Of a stretch of DNA of 64,000 nucleotides, positions 56,189-64,000 are shown piece by piece (the stretch's first letter is position 1; every line of letters begins with the position of its first letter). Both the position numbers and the translations under genes were made by a program. The stretch is from Gordius sp. MW1 (taxonomy: Eukaryota > Nematomorpha > Gordioida > Gordea > Gordiidae). The notes beneath the pieces were generated by a model. The model searched no databases. It was not told the DNA's origin and was given only the letters and a program-made list of their open reading frames with translations. The stretch is taken from positions 19,954,324-20,018,323 of the forward strand of contig OZ038531.1 in assembly GCA_964036665.1 (NCBI GenBank). The letters are read 5' to 3'.

Positions 56189-56274
56189 TTATTTTTTAGC
56201 CATTCGTGAAATTTTATCTTCCCATCTGTTGTTTTAGCCTCAAAATTGGGAAAAATTTCTCCGAGAGTCAGCAT
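56189..56274 (-). other. Prdx6: Prx6 exon 1 (start codon)
   Basis: 86 nt from ATG at 56274. It reads MLTLGEIFPNFEAKTTDGKI then KFHEWLKN, splitting a Lys codon at the donor. Confidence 0.92.
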
Positions 56275-56389
56275 GTTAAAATTTTGAATTATATTTTTCG
56301 CTTCTGTACAGTGGACGACTGACCTGTTAGGCGACAACCAATTAGATTACCCGATTCTTAAACACGTGACTGACACATATTAGACTCTA

Positions 56390-56850
56390 AATCATAATAA
56401 AAATTAAAACAAAAATATAGTATAAATTAAATATAATACAAAAGATTAAATACAATATACTATATATTACATTATACAATAAATATAATACAATAGATTT
56501 AATATAATATAATACATTAAATTAATATATTAAAATACAAAATAATAAATATAATATAAGTTATATAATTAATATAATGCAATAAATATAAAATGATACA
56601 ATAAATACAAGAAATATTTTATAATGCATTAAATGTAATATAATACAAGATAATATATTTAATAATATAATTTATATAATATAATAAGATATATATAATG
56701 CAATACAGTAAATATAATGCAATATAATAAATATTATACAATATAATAAATATTATATAGTACAATACAATAATAATAATACAATGCATTAAATATAATA
56801 TAATAAATATAATACAATATATTGTATTATATAGTAGTCAAAAACATAGG
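56390..56850. repeat. AATATAATACAA low-complexity tract
   Basis: Long irregular array of ATAATATAATACAATA-like words, almost free of G and C. Confidence 0.85.
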
Positions 56851-56884
56851 TCATACCTTATACCAGCCCATAAGGTGTTGGAAA

Positions 56885-57000
56885 CATGGGCGTAACCAGG
56901 TTTTAGAATGGGGGGGGGGGGGTGAAAGTTGTTTAAGTTCATTTAGGGAGGGGCAAACACAATTTTTTTTTTTTTAAGGGTTTTTGTATTAAAGAAAAGG
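56885..57000. mobile_element. truncated CATGGGCGTAGCC-family MITE
   Basis: CATGGGCGTAACCAGGTTTT, a G run and the AAGGGTTTTTGTATT block are kept; the right end is missing. Confidence 0.6.
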
Positions 57001-57989
57001 ATTATTGTCATTTAAATTTAAAACTAAGTTGAAAAATTATAAAAAAATGGATTTAGAACAATAGAAACTTTATGTCTCAAAAAACAAGTTAAGACTTTCT
57101 TAAGTTTGGACAACTCTTATTTTTAGGATGTTTTTTATGCCAAATTTAAAAAATCATGAACTTATACCAATATCTATTTATAAACTGACTATTTTAAACT
57201 TTACCCTTTCAATCTAAAATAATTTTACAAACTAGGAAAACTTATAGGAACTCTCATTTTTACACAAAATTTACTATTGAGTCTGATGAAATTTTTTTTT
57301 AAGAATTTACATTTAAATTTTTTTCATATCTTTAATTCTAACCTTCTATCATGTATTTATATTGAAAAAAATTTAATTGAAGGCCAAAAATAAAAAATAA
57401 TGGTTAAGAACAGTAGTAACTTTTTAACATTAAAAACATAGGGCCAAAATTCAATAAGTTCAGACATCTCATATTGATTGTAAGTCCAAAAATGCATAAA
57501 TGATATATGTTATAAAAGTTTTAATTTAAATATTATATATTGAACATTTTACGTACATTTGTAGATAATAATTTGTTTAGTTCAGTAAAAGCAGGGATGA
57601 GTTTATAATATGCAAAGTATAAATTAAGTTAAAATTTATATTAAGCCAATGTATTAGCTAATCCTCTATGTATAGAAAAAGTTATTACTTATTGTATATT
57701 AGAATGTAAACTTATATTTACTGATGAATTGAGATAAAGTTATAACTGTTTGTTATATAATTGTATGTGAATCACTTCCACATTATCTTTTAAGTTTAAA
57801 TATTATACCTTGCAATACTTCAAACAATCTGAATAACATAATGTCTTAAGGTATGTTATTAATTTTCAATCTTAATATCTTTAGGATCATCATGCACTAC
57901 TTCAAATAACAATTTAATTTAAGTTATATACAAATCAAAGACAAGCTCTAAGTATACAAATTTATTTGATATAATGTTAAAAAATAGTA
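57001..57989. other. AT-rich interior, no gene
   Basis: No coding or repeat structure recognised on either strand. Confidence 0.4.
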
Positions 57990-58740
57990 CATATTTAATG
58001 CAATGAATTCATATTTTTAACACTGACTAATCTAAAGATTTAAAAAATATGCACATAAAATAAGTTGAACATTGAACAGCTCCAGTTGGAAGATCCATGA
58101 ATTGAGATTACTTGTGCTAAGGTAGCTAATATACATATAAATTCACTTAGGCCCAAAATATGTGGTGTATCTAAAAGCTTTTTGGTACAAAATAAGTAGA
58201 ATATTGTTTATCAACTGCAAGTTTTAAAAAAGGCATAATTATAATATAAACATATGTGCAAATGTGTCAAATAACCTTATTGGTTTTCATCACTATGAAT
58301 TCATTGTTTTAACATTGACTAATCTAAAGATTTAAAAAATATGCACATAAAATACGTTGAACATTGAACAGATTGAGTTGGAAGAACTGCAAGTTTTAAA
58401 AAAGGCATAATTATAATATAAACATATGTGCAAATGTGTCAAATAACCTTATTGGTTTTCATCACTATGAATTCATTGTTTTAACATTGACTAATCTAAA
58501 GATTTAAAAAATATGCACATAAAATACGTTGAACATTGAACAGATTGAGTTGGAAGATCAATGAATTGAGATTACTTCTAATGTAGCTAAAATACATATA
58601 AATTCACTTAGGCCCAAAAATCTTACTTTTATGTGGTGCATCTTAAAGCTTTTTGGTACAAAATAAGTAGAATATATATGAACTGAACGTATGTGCAAAT
58701 GTGTCAAATAACCTTATTGGTTTTCATTACTTGGTTATCA
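57990..58740. repeat. tandem repeats inside the TIR element
   Basis: A 168-169-bp unit (GCAAGTTTTAAAAAAGGCAT ... GAGTTGGAAG) is duplicated at about 58219-58386 and 58388-58555. Diverged pieces (CTAATCTAAAGATTTAAAAA, AATTCACTTAGGCCCAAAA) also occur at 58028-58200 and 58550-58690. Confidence 0.85.
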
Positions 58741-58849
58741 CTTGTATTTTTCTCCAGTTAAGCTCATTCTAGTCGCACATAAATCTGTAACCTAATTGGT
58801 TGTCGCCTAATAGGTCAGTCGTCCACTGTACCAGATTCATATTTTTGAA

Positions 58850-59083
58850 TCCCATTCATAATGCCAATCATCCACAATGCCAATGACTGTATTATTTTTA
58901 AGTAATAGCTCATTATACAGTTAATTCTATTATAATGATTATATTATATCCATGTGTACTAATTGTACTTATAATATTCCCTAACCCTAGCCCTAACACT
59001 AACCCTAACCCTACCCCTTAATTTTGATTGGTTAAGCCATTGGCGGTCTAAAGCATTGGCATTATGGACGATTGGCATTGTGA
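58850..59083. mobile_element. MITE-like inverted repeat containing telomere-like DNA
   Basis: TTCATAATGCCAATCATCC at the left complements GGACGATTGGCATTGTGAA at the right with few mismatches; each end also holds a second CCAATG/CATTGG motif. No duplication recognised. Confidence 0.6.
58979..59020. repeat. short CCCTAA (telomere-like) tract
   Basis: Seven consecutive hexamers, four close to perfect CCCTAA, others with single changes. Confidence 0.8.
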
Positions 59084-59084
59084 A

Positions 59085-59160
59085 CAGAAGCGATATTTTT
59101 GCCTGGCAATGAAACGACACCTAGCAACTCGTCTAATATTCTATATAATGCTTTTTTTCT
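59085..59160. repeat. paralogous empty site of the Mutator-like insertion
   Basis: TATTTTTGCCTGG then CAATGAAACGACACCTAGC matches the two flanks of the 858-9701 element, joined. Confidence 0.65.
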
Positions 59161-59569
59161 TAAATATTGCAATCGTTTCTGTACAAGTGATGAAAAATTC
59201 AACAGATGACAACCAATGAGATCATTTGGCACTTCGCAAAATATGTGTATTAAAATCAAAAATTATAAACCAATCATATTATTCCTCTTTTTTAAAATTA
59301 AATAATCTCGCACAGTTAAGACGAACAATCCTCTTTCCTTTTGTGATTTACAATACTCTTTCCTTTTGTGATTTGTAATTATGCCACAACAGCAATTTAT
59401 AGTATTTAATGGTTCTATTGTCAGACATCAGGCACCATCTAGTAAATTATTTTTTATTTTCAACTTTTTTATAAATTTAGATATTTTTCTTTTGCCTAGG
59501 GCAGTCCTTTCAACTCCTAACTCGGCTCTTAAAACTATAAATGTGTGTGCACTTAGATTGATATAGTAA

Positions 59570-60010
59570 ATATTTTATATTAATATAGAATAGTTTCTTA
59601 CGAATGATAAATTCACCAAGTAAACAAAATAGTTAGTGAATCCTAATGCTAAATACAAAAAAATCAGAAGTTTGGGAGAAAACCTTGCAACTGTGTGAGC
59701 AAAAAACCAATGATAGAATTTTTTGTACATTGGAGGATCATCTTTTGTCTGATTGATCCTGTTCATAACAAAGCTTGCCAGAATTGGTAACTACCATATC
59801 CCAATTTAAAGGTAATGACTTAACATATAAACCTGCAAACTTATAGGCATCCTTAAGTCTACCACTGACACAAAAGAACAAGATCCTAATGTGCCAAATT
59901 TAGACTTAACATCAAGTAAATAATCATTTTTATTTCTGTTTTTAGATGAAACCCATGTTTCAGTTAGCAAATATACAGTTTATTTGTCTTTTAAGACTCA
60001 TTATTTTAGT
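59570..60010 (-). pseudogene. unrecognised coding-like remnant in the TTAA element
   Basis: Two minus-strand stretches look coding. Around 59980-59820 the frame reads LLTETWVSSKN, NDYLLDVKSKFGTLGSCSFV. After an AG acceptor-like site near 59795 it reads LPILASFVMNRINQTKDD, then MYKKFYHWFFAHTVARFSPK and a hydrophobic segment. Residue use is natural and codons are open over more than 50 residues each. I cannot assign a family. Possibly the transposase remnant of this element. Confidence 0.3.
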
Positions 60011-60461
60011 ACTTTCTTTTAAATCTCAACAATGTACTAATGCCACAAAAACTTATTTATAAATATAGAAGGACTCAACAAAGCAAGTTTTGTATAGGCA
60101 AATAAATAATTTTAAATCTAGATTTAATTAGGACCCTAAAGGTTGCTGTAAAAAATGTGTGGGATGTGATGAACACTATTATAAATGGTAACATATGTTA
60201 AAATATTTTTTATATGTTCTAGATAAAGAAAACATACCAGCGAATGTCAATATGAAATCAACAAAATATTTCCTAATATTTATATACGACAATTACTTTT
60301 ATAAGAATATGGAAAAAAATAAAATAGTCTTTCTACATTTATTAGTTAACATTTAATCTTACAGCCCTGTTGATGTTTTTATAATTTTTTACAAACATTA
60401 GTCACACTTCGCCATAAAAAAATTGAGTATTTCCTTATCTCAGCTCTTATTTTGTATTATC

Positions 60462-60560
60462 CATGAGCATAGCCAGGTTTTGGATTGGGGAGGGGGGGCA
60501 AAACATAATTTTTGTTAATTTAAGGGTTTTTGTATTGAATTTTTTTTTTGTCATTGGTCC
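60462..60560. mobile_element. truncated CATGGGCGTAGCC-family MITE
   Basis: CATGAGCATAGCCAGGTTTT, GGGGGGGCAAAAC and AAGGGTTTTTGTATT blocks; right end missing. Confidence 0.6.
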
Positions 60561-61204
60561 CTGGTATTATCTATTAAGTATTTTAGCTAGTATCTAGAGT
60601 ATATATAAAAAGTAGCATAAGTATGCCTATCTATATAACATACATCACATTAAGGTTTGCAATCAAATATTAAGAATTAATAAGGCCTATTGAAATGACC
60701 TACATCATATTTTAGTTTGCAATTTATTATAATTTTTTTATCAAACTTGCATCAAAAAGTTTGAGATTTGATAAAATGTTTTATACCTAAGCAAATGAAT
60801 AGTTTTATGGTTACCATTTTATATATTTATTTGACCTTGCTGAATCTTTCATGATTTTAATTTAAAACCATAGACTACATATATCAACAATTTATACACC
60901 CATGTAATCTAGCAAAAATATTTTTCTCATATCATTTTCTTATATTCATATAAATATAAACCCATTTAAATCCATGCTTTTGTATTCTTTTTAATATCCT
61001 TTCCTAACTAATATGTTTACTTAGTGAAATTATCATTCATAAAAATTATTTTATATAAAATTATATTATTTAGTATATCAATCTAAGTGAGCACACACAT
61101 TTATAGTTTTAAGGCCAGATTTTAATTATAATATATTTATATTGTGCTTATATATAAGTTAAAATATATTACCAATTTGCAATTTTTATTGATTTGTAAA
61201 TATT

Positions 61205-61600
61205 TCTAGACATAGTTATAGCAATTCATATAATTTATTAAAAGCCTTTATTTTAATAGATTAATTATACCATATTGTATATTACTATTTATATTTAAAG
61301 TATATAAGTCTAGACATAATTAATAGCAATTCATATAATTTATCAAAAGCTATTATTTTAATAGAGACCCTATTGTATATTACTAATTATATTTAAAGTA
61401 TATAAGTACTAGACATAGTTATAGCGATTCATATAATTTATCAAAAGCTATTATTTTAATAGATTAATTATACCCTATTGTATATTACTAATTATAATTA
61501 AATATATATGTACTAGACACAGTTATAGCAACATATGTAATTCAACAAAAGCTTGATTTTAATAGCTTAATTATAGTCTATTGTATATTACTAGTTACTA
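61205..61600. repeat. about 100-bp tandem repeat, four copies
   Basis: TAGACATAGTTATAGCAATTC-like starts at about 61208, 61311, 61409 and 61513, each followed by CAAAAGC...TTTTAATAG and a TATTGTATATTACTA block. Confidence 0.9.
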
Positions 61601-61749
61601 TATGAGTCCCTAACTTTATTAATTATATATAAATTGCATTATATCATATTCAATATAAATAAGAATTTTCTAATTTAAATATAAAGATTAGGTATCTTGT
61701 TTGTGTTTCATTTTTTTCATCAGTTGTCATTTTCATCAGTTCGACAGGA

Positions 61750-62320
61750 TTTGAGCTATAAATTATTTATAAAAACATAAATTATTTAGCAATCTTTTAG
61801 AATTTCTATTAATTTGAAAAAAAGTAGGATTAAAAACTTGGATTTTTAAATGTACTCCTATTTCAGCTTTAAAATTTTTGCTCCCATTACCCGAGATCAT
61901 CTTCCCAGAATTCTGTTTAGAGGGAAGAATGACTCGCAAGGAAAGCGAGAATTTGGGTATAATACGAAGACCATCGTGAATATGAGGAAAGTAACGGGAA
62001 GCACAACAAATAGCACGAAAATACGAACATAAGCAAGATGCAATATTAATAAGGGAGATGATTTTTGTTTTTCATATTAAACCTATATATATGAATCAAG
62101 CTTTAAAAGATGCTGGTGATATCAGATATAAAATAACTAGTTAAAATAATGGTTTTTAATAGGCTTTTATTATCAGTCCTAGACTTTTATTAATTTTTGT
62201 TATAAAATAAATGTTTATCCAATTTTTAAAATACATGCCACCGTCCATCCTTTTTTTGGCAAAAAAAATGATTAAATCAAATGTCTGTTTGCCAGTATCA
62301 AAGTATAGAAATAATACATA
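61750..62320 (+). repeat. dispersed repeat, copy 2 (see 10050-10830)
   Basis: Same block order as copy 1, without the solo LTR. Confidence 0.8.
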
Positions 62321-63040
62321 GACTGCGCGTCATATTATTCATATGGTATAATGTGTATCATTAAATTCACCGTTTTGACTTTAACTATCTCCCCTATATT
62401 TAGGCAGTGTGCCCCATTGTTGAAACAGAAAAAGAAAATTTTCCTTCCTCATTAGTTAATAAATATAAAGTAATATTAGATGGCACTAAATTTCTTTAAC
62501 ATCACATTTTCACTGTATTTATATGTTTTATTTTTATGAATTTTGTAAATGATATATATTTTAAAATGCTGATTTTAATGTTTAACTAGTTATTTTTTAT
62601 TACGTTTTAAAAATATTTTAATTTAACAAAATTACCATATATGTCATTTCCTTATTTGCGCACATTTCAAAATGGCGGAAAAATGGTACACTTAGTTAAA
62701 GTTGAGGAGCAGTCGATCTAGTTTATGTATATTTCAGTGTAATGCAAAATCGCATAGATAATTTAACGGATTAGAACCCCACCTACCAACCTTACTTTTA
62801 TAATGTGAAAGGTAATGCAAATGGCAAAACAAATGCATAATGTGTTTTATCGTGAATTCAAGCATAACAAACTTTTGGTAGATTCATAATTAAATTAAAG
62901 TTTTTGAAGGTAATCGTTTGGCTGAGAAAATTCCCTGGGGGGCTAAAAACCTTAGCCATTGTAGCCCAATTTATATATAATTTTGATTACTTGACCGTCT
63001 TAAAATATCATCACACAAGTCAGAATGATGTAACTTTTGC
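62321..63040. other. no gene recognised
   Basis: AT-rich. CATTTCAAAATGGCGGAAAAATGG near 62664 resembles CATTTCAAAATGGCTGCCGAAATG in the P-type MITE near 63463. The open frame at 62904-63122 has no known motif. Confidence 0.4.
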
Positions 63041-63570
63041 GAAATTTGACGATGCTTTAATGATATTTATTAATTCACCAGACATCATTTTAAATCGTCA
63101 GTATGTTTATATTATATATTAATGCCATGCAGATAAATACGGAATAGTTTAAAAATTATTATTATGCCCAAAGGGCACTTATATTCCATTCAACAAGCAA
63201 AAATGATTGAAATTTGAGTTTCCGCGGCTACTTGGATGTGTGAATTACCCATAGACTAATATACTTTCATCTCTCATATATTCACGCATCAAAAGTGTTG
63301 CCAAAAACGACCTCCATTTTGATAAGTGAAGTAGAGTTTGTATAGCCATGGATTGTATTGGACAATAATCATTGATCTTATAACATGAAACAACCCATTT
63401 TAATCATTATAGCGATTTTAAAAATTCATCAAACCATATAAATTGACCTAAATTCATGTTTCATTTCAAAATGGCTGCCGAAATGTGGGACACTTTTTAA
63501 AAGGAAATGACCATATTAATCGATGGAATTACCCAACATCAAAGGTTTTCCAATTATATTCATTTAAATT
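63041..63570 (+). repeat. dispersed repeat, copy 2 (see 18881-19145)
   Basis: Homology resumes after the MITE with CAACATCAAAGG...; removing 63250-63533 restores colinearity with copy 1. Confidence 0.75.
63250..63525. mobile_element. P-derived MITE, 276 bp
   Basis: Starts CATAGACTAATATAC, close to the composite's terminus, and ends ATTAATCGATG, its imperfect complement. A perfect 8-bp duplication GAATTACC lies at 63242-63249 and 63526-63533. The unoccupied homologous site is at about 19080-19090. Confidence 0.85.
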
Positions 63571-63579
63571 AAACATCCT

Positions 63580-63948
63580 TGTGGTATACGTGTATACCAC
63601 GTTTTAATGATCGCGGTATACTTTGATCTTTTTTATTATTTGTACCGTAAAAGGGTTAAAGAATGGTTCGGCAATCCTTGTATTAAAAAAAAGGAATGGT
63701 TAAAGAAAGGCACTTTTACCGCGGGTTAACCTATACGCGGAAGTGGCTAAGTATGTTTGAAGTTTTTTTTAAATTACTTTTAATTTTTAACTTAGCAACA
63801 TCTGCTATTCATTGCGCACCCCCGTCTGAAGATTTCCAGTACAATGATCGCAGCCCACCACCCAGGGGAGATTCAACGTCTTTAAAAGCGAAATCTCACA
63901 TCATTTTTTACTCTTTGTAAATTTTCCCCAATCTTTGTACTCTTTCTC
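63580..63948 (+). repeat. gypsy LTR copy, truncated
   Basis: TGTGGTATACGTG... matches the LTR at 45450 onward, including ACCGCGGGTTAACCTA and AAAAGCGAAATC. Cut at 63948 by a P-type terminus. Confidence 0.85.
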
Positions 63949-64000
63949 CATAGACTAAATAGACTGCTCATTCGCTTTAAAAAAGTGATGCCAATTTTGA
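63949..64000 (+). mobile_element. P-type terminus, element runs off the window
   Basis: CATAGACTAAATAGACTGCTC is nearly identical to the composite's end. Only 52 bp are visible. Confidence 0.75.

Larger units (their letters stand above)
39953..56274 (-). pseudogene. Prdx6: peroxiredoxin-6 (1-Cys peroxiredoxin), six exons, with lesions
   Basis: A thiol peroxidase that reduces hydrogen peroxide and lipid hydroperoxides, normally cytosolic. Exon 1 (56189-56274): MLTLGEIFPNFEAKTTDGKI, FHEWLKN. Exon 2 (55108-55273): [20 protein letters not shown] with the peroxidatic Cys in PVCTTE, then [10 protein letters not shown]. Exon 3 (53999-54129): FGKLQGPFPSPLIDDSDR, then LAVQLDMLDPDEKDSQGIPL. Exon 4 (53214-53289): VFVIGPDKR, LYPATTGRNF. 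Exon 5 (51928-52000): EILRIIDSLQLTMHAKVATP. Exon 6 (39953-40081): MVLPTIAPEEVPKLFPKGI, ending YLRFTPQP-stop. The other junctions keep phase. Repaired length would be 219 residues, right for the family. Lesions: 1 nt missing in exon 3, 2 extra in exon 4, and the exon 2 donor reads GCGCCA. Intron 5 carries the 11.2-kb P-like composite. Either a decayed gene or a gene with assembly errors. Confidence 0.92.
56309..58828. mobile_element. TA-flanked TIR element just upstream of Prx6
   Basis: About 43-bp imperfect inverted ends: CAGTGGACGACTGACCTGTT at the left and the complement AGGTCAGTCGTCCACTG at the right. They are bordered by TA (56307-56308, 58829-58830) as in Tc1/mariner-type elements. No transposase frame; the interior is AT-rich with tandem repeats and a MITE fragment. 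Confidence 0.8.
59533..61108. mobile_element. TTAA-flanked TIR element, 1.58 kb
   Basis: About 33-bp ends beginning AACTATAAATGTGTGTGC, the right copy with a 2-nt insertion. TTAA on both sides (59529-59532, 61109-61112), as in piggyBac or Kolobok-type insertions. The ends do not start CCC, so the superfamily is open. A MITE fragment lies inside at 60462. Confidence 0.65.

Overview
This is a window of animal (invertebrate) nuclear DNA. It is very AT-rich, has spliceosomal introns, and is dominated by transposable elements stacked inside one another. I cannot name the species. Hints are animal-type hAT, P, piggyBac-like, Mutator-like, RTE and Ty3/gypsy elements, an insect- or invertebrate-like 1-Cys peroxiredoxin, and a short degenerate CCCTAA (telomere-like) tract. 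No bacterial genes, CRISPR arrays or intact RNA genes were seen.

Layout. Bases 1-9.7 kb: a 101-bp tandem repeat, a FLYWCH zinc-finger fragment, then a three-deep nest. A Mutator-like TIR element (9-bp target duplication) contains a BED-finger hAT element (8-bp duplication), which contains a Ty3/gypsy retrotransposon (4-bp duplication). 9.7-19.4 kb: dispersed repeats, a solo LTR, a second gypsy pol relic split by a hAT element that itself carries a minus-strand LINE, and a six-exon gene for a small secreted-type protein carrying several lesions. 19.5-24.1 kb: an RTE-type LINE and a TA-flanked MITE. 24.2-29.3 kb: a tandem array of a tRNA-derived SINE, interrupted by a hAT element holding a TTAA-flanked piggyBac-like MITE, whose left end was hit by a LINE with a 50-bp target duplication. 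29.5-33.2 kb: a young LTR element (near-identical LTRs, perfect 5-bp duplication) lacking most enzymes. 33-39.9 kb: more SINE and MITE copies, a broken BTB/POZ gene fragment and a mini-hAT.

The core of the window is 39.95-56.27 kb on the minus strand: all six coding exons of a peroxiredoxin-6 (1-Cys Prx) gene can be read. Together they would encode about 219 residues, but exon 3 has a 1-nt loss, exon 4 a 2-nt gain, and one donor site is not GT. Intron 5 holds an 11.24-kb palindromic P-element-like composite. It consists of two 5.3-kb inverted arms, each with a THAP transposase relic plus the 3' end of a gypsy element, meeting in an LTR. The whole structure is bounded by the same P-type terminus at both ends and by a perfect 8-bp target duplication (TATATAAT), so it appears to have moved as one unit.

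56.3-64 kb: a 2.5-kb TA-flanked TIR element sits 34 nt upstream of the Prx6 start codon. It is followed by a MITE with telomere-like repeats, a TTAA-flanked TIR element, tandem repeats, a P-derived MITE with a perfect 8-bp duplication, and an LTR copy cut by another P-type terminus that runs off the window.

Most genes here are transposon genes, nearly all broken. The only host genes I can support are Prx6, the small secreted-type protein gene and the BTB fragment.
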